The notes: generated by a model not told the origin, from the letters alone. 64,000 nucleotides of DNA from [Flexibacter] sp. ATCC 35208 (GCF_001975825.1 NZ_MTKN01000027.1:1-64000), one strand, 5' to 3'; shown: positions 8,580 to 18,547, counted from the stretch's first letter. Program-made: numbers and translations.

Positions 8580-10934
8580 ATGAAGGCAAATTACTTAGAC
8601 GAACTGAATGAGCGGCAGCGCGAAGCAGTTGAGCATATCAAAGGCCCGCTGATGATCGTAGCGGGTGCTGGTTCCGGTAAGACGAAAGTACTTACCACCC
8701 GTATCGCCCACCTGCTCCACAATGGTGTAGATGCTTTTAATATTCTCTCACTGACCTTTACCAACAAGGCAGCTAAAGAGATGAAGGAACGTGTGGAAAA
8801 AATTCTCGGCGGTACCGAAGCCAGGAACCTCTACATCGGTACCTTCCACTCCGTATTTGCCCGTTTGTTAAGGGCCGAAGCACATCGCCTCGGTTACCCC
8901 AACGACTTTACTATTTATGATGCTGACGATGCGAAAAGCGTACTGAAAACAATCATAAACGAGCAAAATCTGGACGATAAACATTATAAACCTAATATGG
9001 TCTATAACCGCATATCCTCCGCCAAAAATAACCTCGTAGGCCCTGAAGAATACCAGCACGATTACGCCATCCAGCAGGAAGATATGAGGGCCAACCGCCC
9101 CATGACCGGCAAGCTGTATGAAATGTATGCCAAACGCTGCTTCAAAAACGGCGCAATGGACTTCGATGACCTGCTCTTCAAAATGTACCAACTCCTGAAG
9201 AACTTCCCCGAAGTACTGCACAAATACCAGCACAAATTCAAATATATCATGATCGATGAGTACCAGGATACCAACCCTGCTCAGTACGAAATCATCAAAC
9301 TGCTGGGCGCTGCACATGAAAATATCTGTGTGGTGGGAGACGATGCACAAAGTATCTACTCCTTCCGTGGTGCTACCATCCAGAACATCCTCCAGTTCGA
9401 GAAGGATTACAATGATGCCAGGGTGGTAAAACTGGAACAGAACTATCGTAGTACCAAATCCATTCTCCAGGTTGCCAACGATGTGATCGCTAACAACAAA
9501 GGACAGATCGAAAAGAACCTGTGGACAGACAATCCAAATGGTGAAAAGATAAAACTGGTGCGCACCATGACCGACAATGAAGAAGGCAAATTCGTAGCCG
9601 AAACCATTGCCGAACAAAAACTGCGCAACCACTACGCAAACAGGGATTTTGCTATCCTGTACCGTACCAATGCACAAAGCCGTGCATTTGAAGAAAACCT
9701 GCGCCGCAAAGCTGTACCGTACCGTATCTATGGTGGTATCTCATTCTATCAGCGTAAGGAAATCAAAGACTTCGTGGCTTACCTGCGCATCGTGATGAAC
9801 CCATCCGATGAAGAAAGCCTGAAACGCATCATCAACTACCCGATCCGCGGAATTGGTAAAACCACTGTCGAAAAAGTAGTGATCTTCGCCAACGACCACA
9901 ATATCACCTTCTGGAACGTGCTGGAAAGAGCGCAGGAATTCGGATTTAAAGGAGGTACACTGGAAGCTATTGAGAACTTCGTGACTATGATCCGTAGTTT
10001 CCAGGCTATGCAGGGTAAACACAATGCTTACGACATCGCCGTACAGGTGGGTAAGTCTACTAACATCGTCAAAGAACTCTTCAACGATAAAACGACCGAA
10101 GGTCTCGCCCGCTACGAGAACATCCAGGAGCTCCTGAACTCTGTGAAGGAGTTTACCGAAACACCTACTGAAGATGGTGAGCTGCTGGAAAAATCACTGG
10201 GTACCTATCTGCAGCAAATCACCCTGCTCACCGATGCTGACAAAGGCAACGACGAAGACAGTGATGTGGTGAAACTCATGACGATCCATGCTGCAAAAGG
10301 CCTGGAATTCCCGGTAGTATTCAGCGTAGGTCTGGAAGAAAACCTTTTCCCAAGTTCCCTCTCTATCAATTCAAGAGAAGAGCTGGAAGAAGAACGCCGT
10401 CTTTTCTATGTGGTGATCACCCGTGCGAAGGCAAGATTGTTTCTCACTTATGCAAACAGCCGTTACCGCTTCGGTCAGCTGGTCAATAATGAATCCAGCC
10501 GTTTCCTCGAGGAAATGCCTGAGCAATACATTGACCGCAGCTATGCAGGTGGTGGTGCTGTAGGTACCAGAAGCCCGATCAACAGTGGTGGTGGCCTATG
10601 GGGCAATGGCGGTGGTAGCAACATGTTCGACCGTATGCAGAAGAAAACACCAGGTAGCCAGTCTTCCCAGCCTGTTGCCGGTCCACGCCCTGCACCTAAA
10701 CCCGTTGCCAACGGTGCTGCCAGCACCCATGTGCCTACTGCCGGTTTTACGCCGGACGATCCGGCTACTATGGAAGCTGGTATGGATGTGGAACACCAGA
10801 AATTCGGTTTTGGTACCATCCTCAATATGGAGGGAGCACCTAACAATCGTATTGCAACCGTTGTATTCCCTAAGGGCGGCGGGGAGAAAAAGATTATGCT
10901 GAACTATGCACGATTGATGATCGTAAAGAAATAA
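8580..10934 (+). CDS. pcrA: UvrD/PcrA-family DNA helicase
   Basis: This is a superfamily 1A 3'-5' DNA helicase of 784 residues, acting in repair and in clearing the replication fork. The Walker A motif AGAGSGKT is at residues 28-35. Walker B/DEYQDTN, motif III GDDAQSIYSFRGA, motif IV QNYRST, and motif V LMTIHAAKGLEFPVVF with VVITRAK follow in order. A Gly/Pro-rich linker (about 665-725) leads to a C-terminal Tudor-like domain (GMDVEHQKFGFGTI) as in PcrA, which binds RNA polymerase. Its TAA overlaps the recX ATG by 1 nt. Confidence 0.95.
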   Translation: MKANYLDELNERQREAVEHIKGPLMIVAGAGSGKTKVLTTRIAHLLHNGVDAFNILSLTFTNKAAKEMKERVEKILGGTEARNLYIGTFHSVFARLLRAEAHRLGYPNDFTIYDADDAKSVLKTIINEQNLDDKHYKPNMVYNRISSAKNNLVGPEEYQHDYAIQQEDMRANRPMTGKLYEMYAKRCFKNGAMDFDDLLFKMYQLLKNFPEVLHKYQHKFKYIMIDEYQDTNPAQYEIIKLLGAAHENICVVGDDAQSIYSFRGATIQNILQFEKDYNDARVVKLEQNYRSTKSILQVANDVIANNKGQIEKNLWTDNPNGEKIKLVRTMTDNEEGKFVAETIAEQKLRNHYANRDFAILYRTNAQSRAFEENLRRKAVPYRIYGGISFYQRKEIKDFVAYLRIVMNPSDEESLKRIINYPIRGIGKTTVEKVVIFANDHNITFWNVLERAQEFGFKGGTLEAIENFVTMIRSFQAMQGKHNAYDIAVQVGKSTNIVKELFNDKTTEGLARYENIQELLNSVKEFTETPTEDGELLEKSLGTYLQQITLLTDADKGNDEDSDVVKLMTIHAAKGLEFPVVFSVGLEENLFPSSLSINSREELEEERRLFYVVITRAKARLFLTYANSRYRFGQLVNNESSRFLEEMPEQYIDRSYAGGGAVGTRSPINSGGGLWGNGGGSNMFDRMQKKTPGSQSSQPVAGPRPAPKPVANGAASTHVPTAGFTPDDPATMEAGMDVEHQKFGFGTILNMEGAPNNRIATVVFPKGGGEKKIMLNYARLMIVKK

Positions 10935-11395
10935 TGCAGACTGCTATTCTCTTAAAATTACGTCATTACTGTGCCTATCAGGAACGCAGCCACAGCGAGG
11001 TGAAAACAAAATGCCTTGAGCTGGGGCTGCGTGGTGATGAGATCGAGGAAGCTATTGCAGCGCTGATTGCTGACAACTTCCTGAACGAAGAGCGATTTGC
11101 CCGTGCCTATGCCGGTGGTAAATTCCGCTCACAGAAGTGGGGACGCAAAAAGATCCTGGCAGGCCTCAGGCAACACCAGGTATCTGCTTACTGCATCAAA
11201 AAAGGCATGGAAGAGATTGATGATGAGGATTATATGGATGTGCTGCAATCGCTGGTGGAGAAGAAATATGCGTCTCTGGAAGGAGAACAATACCTGAAAA
11301 GACAGTACAAGACGACCCAATACCTGTTACAAAAAGGGTTCGAACCCGAGCTGGTAAGTGAAACCCTTAGACAAATTGCAAAAGATGGGCTATAA
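10934..11395 (+). CDS. recX: Regulatory protein RecX
   Basis: RecX modulates RecA filaments. The protein has 153 residues and the three-helix repeats typical of the family: LRHYCAYQERSHSEVKTKCLELG near the N-terminus, IADNFLNEERFARAYAGGKFRSQKWGRKKILAGLRQH in the middle and YLLQKGFEPELVSETLR at the end. It starts within the helicase stop codon (TAATG), so the two are translationally coupled; both are DNA-repair genes. recA is not in the window. Confidence 0.93.
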   Translation: MQTAILLKLRHYCAYQERSHSEVKTKCLELGLRGDEIEEAIAALIADNFLNEERFARAYAGGKFRSQKWGRKKILAGLRQHQVSAYCIKKGMEEIDDEDYMDVLQSLVEKKYASLEGEQYLKRQYKTTQYLLQKGFEPELVSETLRQIAKDGL

Positions 11396-11453
11396 TTTTA
11401 AAAGTTTTTAGCCGAAGTCATCGTAATTTTATGCAATTAGAAACCGATAATTT

Positions 11454-12248
11454 ATGTCAGATCTGAAAGTAACACTTATACAGACCAAATTGCATTGGGA
11501 AGACATTGATGCTAACCTGAACATGTTCAATGAAAAAATTGATAGCATCAAGGAAAGAACCGAAGTAGTAATCCTTCCTGAAATGTTCAGCACAGGTTTC
11601 AGCATGCAGTCTGAAAAGCTGGCAGAAAAGATGGATGGCAAGGCAGTGCAGTGGATGGCTAAAAAAGCAGCAGAGAAAAACATCATTATCGGCGGAAGCC
11701 TGATCATCGAAGAAGATGGAGAATATTACAACCGCTTCATCTGGATGCAGCCAAACGGCGTAGCCGGTGTTTACGACAAACGTCACCGCTTTGCCTATGC
11801 CGGTGAAGATAAACACTACTCAGCTGGCGATACCCGCCTGATCGCTTCCGTAAAAGGGTGGAAAATATGCCTTAACATCTGTTACGACCTGCGTTTCCCC
11901 GTATGGCAGCGTAACCAGATCAATAGTGACACCAACGCGCCTGCATACGACCTCCTCATCAACGTAGCTAACTGGCCTGAGCGCCGTAGCACCGCCTGGA
12001 AAACACTGATTCAGGCACGTGCCATCGAAAACCAGGTATATGCAATTGGTGTGAACAGGGTAGGAGACGATGGTAATGGCATCTACCACAGTGGCGACAC
12101 CAGCCTCATTGACCCACTGGGTGAAATATTATACAGAAAGAGTCACGACGAAGATATTTTTAGTACTACACTTGAGCGTGCCAAACTGGACGACATAAGG
12201 GAGAAAATTCCTTTCCTCAGGGATGCTGATAAATTTCAGTTGTTTTAA
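11454..12248 (+). CDS. Nitrilase-family amidohydrolase, omega-amidase-like
   Basis: This is a 264-residue carbon-nitrogen hydrolase. The catalytic triad is visible as E43 (LPEMFSTGF), K109 (YDKRHRF) and C143 (CLNICYDLRFP). These contexts match the YafV/Nit2 omega-amidases, which hydrolyse 2-oxoglutaramate or 2-oxosuccinamate from transamination of Gln and Asn; the related deaminated-glutathione amidase is an alternative. Its stop overlaps the next ATG (TAATG), so it is coupled to the VOC gene. Confidence 0.88.
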   Translation: MSDLKVTLIQTKLHWEDIDANLNMFNEKIDSIKERTEVVILPEMFSTGFSMQSEKLAEKMDGKAVQWMAKKAAEKNIIIGGSLIIEEDGEYYNRFIWMQPNGVAGVYDKRHRFAYAGEDKHYSAGDTRLIASVKGWKICLNICYDLRFPVWQRNQINSDTNAPAYDLLINVANWPERRSTAWKTLIQARAIENQVYAIGVNRVGDDGNGIYHSGDTSLIDPLGEILYRKSHDEDIFSTTLERAKLDDIREKIPFLRDADKFQLF

Positions 12249-12631
12249 TGTTACAAGCTATTCATCATATTGCAGTGATCTGCTCAGACTATGAGCGGAG
12301 TAAGCAATTCTATACGGAAATACTCGGATTGGAAATAATCCGTGAAGTATACCGGCTGGAACGAAAATCGTACAAGCTGGATCTTGCATTGAATGGGCAG
12401 TATGTGATCGAACTATTTTCATTTCCTGATCCCCCGCCCCGGTCATCCCAGCCGGAGGCGAACGGTCTGCGTCACCTGGCATTTGCAGTGTCGGATATCG
12501 ACAAGGCCGTGGCTCACCTGAAGACCCACGATGTAATCACAGAGCCTGTTCGTATTGACCCCCATACCGAAAAGAGGTTTACATTCTTTACCGATCCGGA
12601 TGGGTTACCACTGGAGCTATATGAACAGTGA
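12248..12631 (+). CDS. VOC-family (glyoxalase-like) protein, YaeR type
   Basis: This 127-residue vicinal-oxygen-chelate protein has two beta-alpha-beta-beta-beta modules. Likely metal ligands are in HHIAVICSDYERSKQFYTEILGLE (H6/H7), RHLAFAVSDI in the second module, and the final LELYEQ. It resembles the small uncharacterised YaeR/SMU1112c group rather than true GloA. It is coupled to the upstream amidase through a 1-nt overlap. The substrate is not predictable. Confidence 0.85.
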   Translation: MLQAIHHIAVICSDYERSKQFYTEILGLEIIREVYRLERKSYKLDLALNGQYVIELFSFPDPPPRSSQPEANGLRHLAFAVSDIDKAVAHLKTHDVITEPVRIDPHTEKRFTFFTDPDGLPLELYEQ

Positions 12632-12657
12632 GCCCGGCGGATCATAAAACATAACCC

Positions 12658-13767
12658 ATGCTGAATGCGTATAGCAATTGCAGGATATTCACTGGCGACA
12701 ACTGGCTCGAAGACCATGTAGTACTTTCGGAAAACGGTAGGATCACTGATATTGTATCCCAAAAAGCAATTCCCGCCCACGCTACAATCCATGACCTGAA
12801 CGGTGCTGACCTGGTACCCGCATTCATTGACTTACAGATTTACGGTGGCAATGGTCGTTATTTCCCTGTCTTACCGGATGTGGAATCTATCAAAGCGACG
12901 TATGAATATTGCAAAGCTGGTGGTGCAGCTTACTTTATGATCACCATTCCTACACAATCACCTGAAATTATTCTACAATCTATCTCTGCTGTAAAGGAAT
13001 ATTGGGAACAGGGAGGAGAAGGATGCTTAGGCCTACACCTGGAAGGTCCTTATATCAGCCCCGAGAAGAATGGAGCACACCTACCGAAATACATCAAAGC
13101 ACCTACTTCAGAAGATATAGACTGGATATTAACACATGGCGCCGGTATCGTAAAAATGATGACAGTGGCGCCTGAGCGTTGGGACCCTGCACTCATCAAC
13201 CGCCTGCAGGAAGCAGGAGTGCTGGTATCTGCAGGTCATAGCAATGGTACCTACCAACAGCTTTACCAGTCATTTGACAATGGTATTACTACCTGTACAC
13301 ATCTCTTCAATGCCATGTCTCAACTGCAAAGCAGGGCACCCGGTATGGTGGGGGCTATCTATGATCATCCGCATGTACATGCGAGTGTGGTAGCCGATGG
13401 TATACATGTAGACTTCAATACTATCCGCATCAGCAAGAAGATCATGGGCAACCGTCTGTTCCTGATCACCGACGCTGTAGCAGGTAGTCATGGAGAGGAC
13501 TATGGATTTCATTGGAATACCGAAAGTGGTCGTTATGAAGATGCGAATGGCACCTTATCCGGTTCTGCACTCACCATGCTGGAAGCTGTACAGAACTGTA
13601 TTGCACAGGTAGGTATTGCACCTCAGGAAGCTTTGCGAATGGCGGCAGCTTATCCTGCGGTAGTAGCAGGACTCTCTATGGAGCTGGGCCGCATCGCCCC
13701 TGGATTCCGCACAGCCATGCTGGTACTGGATGAAAGGTGGGCCTTACAGCAACTTATCTTATCTTAG
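12658..13767 (+). CDS. nagA: N-acetylglucosamine-6-phosphate deacetylase
   Basis: NagA removes the acetyl group from GlcNAc-6-P in aminosugar and cell-wall recycling. The protein has 369 residues. The usual HxH of the amidohydrolase superfamily is replaced by Q60-I-Y62 in FIDLQIYGGNG, as in single-metal NagAs such as that of E. coli. The metal ligand E129 is in HLEGPY, with further His in AGHSNG and THLFNAMS, and the catalytic Asp in LITDAVAG. nagB is not nearby. Confidence 0.94.
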   Translation: MLNAYSNCRIFTGDNWLEDHVVLSENGRITDIVSQKAIPAHATIHDLNGADLVPAFIDLQIYGGNGRYFPVLPDVESIKATYEYCKAGGAAYFMITIPTQSPEIILQSISAVKEYWEQGGEGCLGLHLEGPYISPEKNGAHLPKYIKAPTSEDIDWILTHGAGIVKMMTVAPERWDPALINRLQEAGVLVSAGHSNGTYQQLYQSFDNGITTCTHLFNAMSQLQSRAPGMVGAIYDHPHVHASVVADGIHVDFNTIRISKKIMGNRLFLITDAVAGSHGEDYGFHWNTESGRYEDANGTLSGSALTMLEAVQNCIAQVGIAPQEALRMAAAYPAVVAGLSMELGRIAPGFRTAMLVLDERWALQQLILS

Positions 13768-13787
13768 CGGCTTTAACCAGTTAATTC

Positions 13788-15470
13788 ATGGGCATTCTAC
13801 GCTACTTTACCAAGAATCAATATAAGAACCTTTTCCTGTTGGTCTGGTTCCTGCTTTGCTTGATACAGGCAGGTTATACAGAACTGATGGATGATGAAGC
13901 TTATTATTGGGTGTATGCCCATCACCTGAGCTGGGGGTACTTCGACCACCCGCCGATGGTCGCAGTGTTGATCAAACTGGGTTATGGCCTTTTTCACAAT
14001 GAATTTGGTGTACGAATCGGCATGGTGATCCTGAACCTGGGGACCATTATCGTTACTGATAAACTTATTCCCCGCAAGGATAACCGCCTCTTTTACCTTT
14101 TGTTGCTGGTAATGGGCGCTATGCAGCTGGGTGGTATGCTGGCTGTGCCTGATGTGCCGTTGATCTTCTTTGCAGCATTATACTTTTACATCTACAGAGC
14201 GTTCCTCGAACAGCAAAGCTGGAGAAATACTTTCCTGCTGGCATTGAGTATGGCGCTGATGTTTTATAGCAAATACCATGGGGTATTGCTGGTAGGATTT
14301 ACTGTGCTCTCTAACCTGAATCTCCTGCGGGTATTCAAGTTTTATATAGCTGTAGCCATCACTACGATCTTATTCTTTCCGCATTTATACTGGCAATACA
14401 CACATAATTTTCCTTCCCTGCAGTATCACCTGATAGAAAGGAATGCCTCCGTTTATCAGCTGAATTTTACGATAGAATACATCCTTGGGCAGATCCTGTT
14501 ATTTGGTCCGCTGGCAGGTTGGTTAGTGTTGTATTATGCTTTTGTATGTCCCATCCAGAGTGCTTTTGAAAGAGCGTTGAAGTTCTGTACAATCGGGGTG
14601 CTGGTGTTCTTCCTGTTCAGTACATTCAAGGGCAGGGTAGAGGCTAACTGGACAGTAATGTTGTTTACACCAGTGATGGTGTTGGCGCATCAGTCAGTAA
14701 GAAGAAAGAGATCTATTCGTCGTTCACTGAAAGTGATTCAATACCTGGCGCCTGTTACATTGGTACTTGTATTCGTTGCCCGTGTATACCTGATATGGGA
14801 CTTCATGCCTGGTGTAAATATCCGTCCTGAAATACATCATAACAGGGAGTGGGCAAAGGCCTTGCAGGAACATGCCGGTGGCCGTCCGATCGTATTTTTG
14901 AATAGTTACCAGCAGCCTTCCAAATACATGTTTTATAGTGACAATGGTTTGGGGTATAGTATCAATAGCCGGTACAACCGCCGTAGTCAGTATAACTATT
15001 GGGAAACGGAAAAGCAGCTGTGGGGTAAACAGGTAGAAATTACCTACTCAACGGAGCTTATTCCGGTGACGGATAGTTTCAATACCTCAAAAGGATTGGT
15101 GAAATTCCATTTACAGGATCCTTATTATTCCTATTCGCTGATCCAGTTTAAAGCAGCTATGCAACAGGTGAAAGTAAAGCCAGGTGCAACTATGGGATTC
15201 CTGTTGCAGGTGGATAATGGGTATCATGAAGCTGTACCTGTAGATACAGCGAATGAAGCGGTAGTAGGGTATGCTTTTACGCAAAAAGATTTAGAAATAC
15301 CTGCGGTAAAAACAGTGCTGACAATCAGTAAAGCAATAGAACGAAGAATAGTGAGAATAGAGGTACAAATGCCTGATAAACCAGGTACGTACCAGTTGAA
15401 ATTCTGTGTATTTGCGGGCGTATTACCGCCCACACATAATAGCCAGGCAGTCAAAGTTATCGTCCAATAA
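13788..15470 (+). CDS. ArnT/PMT-type membrane glycosyltransferase
   Basis: This 560-residue protein has about 9-11 membrane segments in its first 350 residues and a soluble C-terminal part. The first periplasmic loop carries DDEAYYWVYAHHLSWGYFDHPP, the acidic metal-binding loop typical of GT-C enzymes of the ArnT/PMT_2 (GT83) superfamily, which move a sugar from a polyprenyl phosphate donor to a periplasmic acceptor. The acceptor is unknown; lipid A, a lipoglycan or protein are all possible. It follows nagA by 20 nt and is probably in the same transcript. Confidence 0.87.
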   Translation: MGILRYFTKNQYKNLFLLVWFLLCLIQAGYTELMDDEAYYWVYAHHLSWGYFDHPPMVAVLIKLGYGLFHNEFGVRIGMVILNLGTIIVTDKLIPRKDNRLFYLLLLVMGAMQLGGMLAVPDVPLIFFAALYFYIYRAFLEQQSWRNTFLLALSMALMFYSKYHGVLLVGFTVLSNLNLLRVFKFYIAVAITTILFFPHLYWQYTHNFPSLQYHLIERNASVYQLNFTIEYILGQILLFGPLAGWLVLYYAFVCPIQSAFERALKFCTIGVLVFFLFSTFKGRVEANWTVMLFTPVMVLAHQSVRRKRSIRRSLKVIQYLAPVTLVLVFVARVYLIWDFMPGVNIRPEIHHNREWAKALQEHAGGRPIVFLNSYQQPSKYMFYSDNGLGYSINSRYNRRSQYNYWETEKQLWGKQVEITYSTELIPVTDSFNTSKGLVKFHLQDPYYSYSLIQFKAAMQQVKVKPGATMGFLLQVDNGYHEAVPVDTANEAVVGYAFTQKDLEIPAVKTVLTISKAIERRIVRIEVQMPDKPGTYQLKFCVFAGVLPPTHNSQAVKVIVQ

Positions 15471-15502
15471 AACCCAATGCACTGTCATTAAAATGGCAGT
15501 CA

Positions 15503-15539
15503 CCAAAAGGGCGGTCAGCTTCGCTGACCGCCCTTTTGG
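15503..15539. terminator. 17-bp hairpin with TTC loop after the glycosyltransferase gene
   Basis: CCAAAAGGGCGGTCAGC pairs perfectly with GCTGACCGCCCTTTTGG around a 3-nt loop. On the minus strand the tip reads GCGAAGC. It is likely a terminator for the plus-strand gene, and forms a pair with the next hairpin 4 nt away. Confidence 0.75.
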
Positions 15540-15543
15540 CTTT

Positions 15544-15582
15544 CTAATATTTTCCGGCTGCGAAGCAGCCGGAAAATATTAG
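15544..15582. terminator. 18-bp hairpin with GAA loop at the end of the DHOR gene
   Basis: CTAATATTTTCCGGCTGC pairs perfectly with its complement around GAA, giving a GCGAAGC tip on the plus strand. It includes the stop codon of the minus-strand di-haem gene (15579-15581). It lies between convergent genes. Confidence 0.65.
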
Positions 15583-16958
15583 AGTGATTTTAAAAATGAT
15601 ATCACCTGTCCCCGTTCCCCCGCCGTCAACTCAGTAAACTTCCCCTTCACCTTCGCCGCCTCCCCATCATGCCACAACACAGCCTCTTCCAACGTCCTCG
15701 CCCTTCCATCATGCAAATAAAACGGCGTCCCATTCGTCTTCTCAAATAACCCCACACCCCATAGCGCCGGCGTTTTCCACTCACTACCACCCGCTCTGAA
15801 ATCCGGTCTGCCATCCGCCAGTCCATCACCCATATCATGCAATAACAGATCTGTATAAGGATGTATACGCTGATTACTTAAATACGGATACCGCACATCC
15901 ACCCCAGTTTGAATCGTTGGAATATGACAATTGGAACACCCCACCTGTGCAAACAACTTTTCACCCGCCATGATATCTGTATTGGTTGTATTCCTCCTGG
16001 CCGGCACCGCCAGAGACAACAAATAAAACTCCACTGAATTCAGCAACGAATCCGCCAGCTCCGGATCATCATTCAGGTTATCCATCTGTGGTTGTCCAAA
16101 CGTACTTTCCTGTGGAAAGATCCTGTTCGTAATCCCCATATCCTGCTGATACGCTGCCGCTGCTTGTGTAAGGATCGTAGCGGTATTCGCCTTCATCCCA
16201 AACCGACCTAACATCATTTTTTGTTGCGAAGAATCATATACATAATTAGGTCTTCCACTTATACCATCTCCATTTGCATCATTTTCATCTGCAAAAGATA
16301 GGATCGTCGATTCAGGAATGTTGACCAGCAATCCCAACCCAAAGAAAGGCGGCGCCATACGTGGCGACACCATCAGGTCCACAGGTAGTGAAGTATAAGG
16401 ATTGACGAAAGTATAAGTGGGTTTACGTAGCGTAGTAACTGTACCATCGGGATATGTAAACACCTGCTCAGTATAGGTGATCTTCACAGAAGCTTCTGCT
16501 GTCTTCCCGAACACTGCCAGATCCTGCAATTGTAAACCAAATCCCGGCACCGCCAGCGGCCCTCCATGTGCATCCGTACCAGGAATACTCAACCGCATCA
16601 GCATCGAGGATGTCACTGTACCTGTGGTAGGACTTCCCTTTCCATCGTTATGGTGACAGCTACGACAACTCACATTGTTGAAGATAGGCCCTAAACCACT
16701 ATTGATAGTAGCCGGTGCTGTTACGAATGTCTGGTCTACGCTGTTATCGCCCAGGTCGTGTACATGCTGGTCATAGCTGCTCAGGCCAGGTATGACGTTG
16801 CCAAAAGCTTTGCTGGTCGCATCAAATACGGTAGCAGCGCCTCCGCTCAATCGCGGGTCATATTCCTCATCGCTGAAGGGAGCCGGTTTGGTACACATCA
16901 TCAGCAATGAAGGGCTGGCTAATAAAGCTGCTGCTAAATAGATCTTCCTTATCCGCAT
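15579..16958 (-). CDS. Di-haem oxidoreductase (DHOR/DUF1111) lipoprotein
   Basis: This 459-residue protein belongs to the DHOR (thiol oxidoreductase, PF06537) family, related to di-haem cytochrome c peroxidases. Two haem-c motifs are visible: C98-R-S-C101-H102 and C341-S-N-C344-H345. From the chosen start the N-terminus is a lipoprotein signal with the lipobox ending at C22 (SLLMMC), so it should be anchored in the periplasm or outer membrane. An ATG 36 nt earlier (16994) would give an odd hydrophobic extension. In known gene pairs DHOR accompanies imelysin (IrpA/IrpB of cyanobacteria) in iron uptake. It is the last gene of a four-gene operon. Confidence 0.87.
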   Translation of the reverse strand: MRIRKIYLAAALLASPSLLMMCTKPAPFSDEEYDPRLSGGAATVFDATSKAFGNVIPGLSSYDQHVHDLGDNSVDQTFVTAPATINSGLGPIFNNVSCRSCHHNDGKGSPTTGTVTSSMLMRLSIPGTDAHGGPLAVPGFGLQLQDLAVFGKTAEASVKITYTEQVFTYPDGTVTTLRKPTYTFVNPYTSLPVDLMVSPRMAPPFFGLGLLVNIPESTILSFADENDANGDGISGRPNYVYDSSQQKMMLGRFGMKANTATILTQAAAAYQQDMGITNRIFPQESTFGQPQMDNLNDDPELADSLLNSVEFYLLSLAVPARRNTTNTDIMAGEKLFAQVGCSNCHIPTIQTGVDVRYPYLSNQRIHPYTDLLLHDMGDGLADGRPDFRAGGSEWKTPALWGVGLFEKTNGTPFYLHDGRARTLEEAVLWHDGEAAKVKGKFTELTAGERGQVISFLKSL

Positions 16959-17014
16959 TGAAAAGTATATTAAAAAAGTAGCCGGCCTTCGCAAGAAGTG
17001 CCGGCTGGTTCAAA

Positions 17015-18091
17015 TCAATCTTTGATATTAGTGAGGATGAAATTCTCAAGATCGTCTTCAATGGAGCCTTTCAGCGTTACCAGGTTACTCATGGTGGTTG
17101 CGCATAAGCCTCTTTGGCTAATGATCGCTTTTTCATAAGGCATGGTGATAGCATCAAAAGAACCGATGGCTGCCTGGAACTGTTGCTGTATCTTATTGTC
17201 CAGGCTCAGGTTTTTAGCTGCTACCAGCGCATGGAGACTTTTACCATTGCTACCCAGAAAGGTTCCCATATATACGTCATAAGCACCCACAATATTGTTC
17301 TTGAAGTCAGTCGTTGAGTTACCGCTGAATGGTGATTCTACAATATTCGGATCCTGTGCATCATAAGGCTCCTTCATTTTAGACTCACCTACTTCTCCGC
17401 AGATGTCTGCCAAAGCCACTGCCATAGCGGTAAAAAGGCTTTGCTTGGTTGGGAATGGCTGCGCACCTATACCTGCATCCATTACTTTTGCAGAGTAATT
17501 ACCACCCGAAGTGATCCAGCTGTCACGCAGTTTAGTACAGGTATTTTTCAGGTCTATAGTCAAACTGGTAATGTATTTCTTTTCACGGGCAGTCAGGTCA
17601 GTGGCAGCGCGATTACCATCGGTACCCCACAGAATATATTCAATCGGGTGGTAACCTCTCAGAGAGAGTGTAGCCAGCCCTTCGATGTCAGCTATTTCCA
17701 GTGCATTGGAGCTATTGAGCAGAGAGTCCATTTGTACATAGTCAACCGGCCATGTATCCATATTTGGATCATAGTTATCATCTTCAACAGGGCCGAACAG
17801 GTAGCCTTCGCATTGTTCCCAGGTCTTACGCATATCTTTCCAGGCTGTCTTTGCAGCAGTCAGATTCGCTTCGGTAGGTGAGGAGTTGAGGGCAGTTACT
17901 ACATTGTTGAAAGTAGTAGCTTTAGCCAGGAGGTCTTCATAGCCTGGAATAGCCGTTTTGTTTACAAAGTTTACAATCACCGAATCTTCCAGGGCAGCAA
18001 AATCACTAGTAGAAGTATCGTTGTCGCTGTTTTTGCTACAGGACAGGATAGTAAAGACTCCTACAGTGAATAGTAATACAAGTTTTTTCAT
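17015..18091 (-). CDS. Imelysin-family (peptidase M75/IrpA-like) lipoprotein
   Basis: This 358-residue protein starts with a lipoprotein signal (lipobox ending at C18, TILSC). The family signature GxHxxE is present as G146-Y-H-P-I-E151 in RGYHPIEYILWG. Imelysins are two-bundle helical periplasmic proteins linked to iron acquisition (ICMP, IrpA, EfeO/AlgP7 relatives), and peptidase activity is doubtful. It lies 9 nt downstream of the Rieske gene and is followed after 56 nt by the di-haem gene, so the products probably act together. Confidence 0.9.
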   Translation of the reverse strand: MKKLVLLFTVGVFTILSCSKNSDNDTSTSDFAALEDSVIVNFVNKTAIPGYEDLLAKATTFNNVVTALNSSPTEANLTAAKTAWKDMRKTWEQCEGYLFGPVEDDNYDPNMDTWPVDYVQMDSLLNSSNALEIADIEGLATLSLRGYHPIEYILWGTDGNRAATDLTAREKKYITSLTIDLKNTCTKLRDSWITSGGNYSAKVMDAGIGAQPFPTKQSLFTAMAVALADICGEVGESKMKEPYDAQDPNIVESPFSGNSTTDFKNNIVGAYDVYMGTFLGSNGKSLHALVAAKNLSLDNKIQQQFQAAIGSFDAITMPYEKAIISQRGLCATTMSNLVTLKGSIEDDLENFILTNIKD

Positions 18092-18100
18092 GATGTTTGG

Positions 18101-18535
18101 TTATATATATATGATCAAATTGGTAGCCGTGGTTTCCGTTTGCAGCGTAGGAAGTGGTTTTTCAGCAGGGCCTTTTTTGACCTTACCGGTTTTATCATAC
18201 TGGCTGCCATGGAGGCTGCACAGGTAGCCGTTGCCTGTAGGTACGAGCGGATTGTGCTGATGTGTACAGCGTAGTAGTAAAGCCTGATATGTATTGTCAG
18301 GGCTCTTTTGTACGGCTATTTCGTATTCGTAGTTTTTGGGGCTGATGATTTGTGCATTGCCTGCATCAAAGAGAGTCAGGGGCACAGTGACCTTACGGTC
18401 GTCAACAGTAGTTTTAAACCCTTTCTGTGTGGTGCCGCAGGCAGCCAGAAAGTCAGCTATAGAAAAAGATACAGCGCCCAGTACACAGATTTTGCAGGTA
18501 TCTTTCAGAAAAGTTCTTCTGCCATTGTTTTCCAT
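18101..18535 (-). CDS. Rieske [2Fe-2S] lipoprotein
   Basis: This 144-residue protein has a twin-arginine signal (R6-R7 in GRRTFLKD), a hydrophobic stretch and a lipobox ending at C33 (DFLAAC). The Rieske ligands are C90-T-H92 and C106-S-L-H109, enough for one [2Fe-2S] cluster. It is short for a cytochrome bc1 subunit, and no cytochrome b gene is nearby. Its place between a barrel gene and imelysin/DHOR suggests that it passes electrons to or from the di-haem protein. The Tat signal implies export of the folded, cluster-loaded protein. Confidence 0.88.
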   Translation of the reverse strand: MENNGRRTFLKDTCKICVLGAVSFSIADFLAACGTTQKGFKTTVDDRKVTVPLTLFDAGNAQIISPKNYEYEIAVQKSPDNTYQALLLRCTHQHNPLVPTGNGYLCSLHGSQYDKTGKVKKGPAEKPLPTLQTETTATNLIIYI

Positions 18536-18547
18536 AAATCACGATTG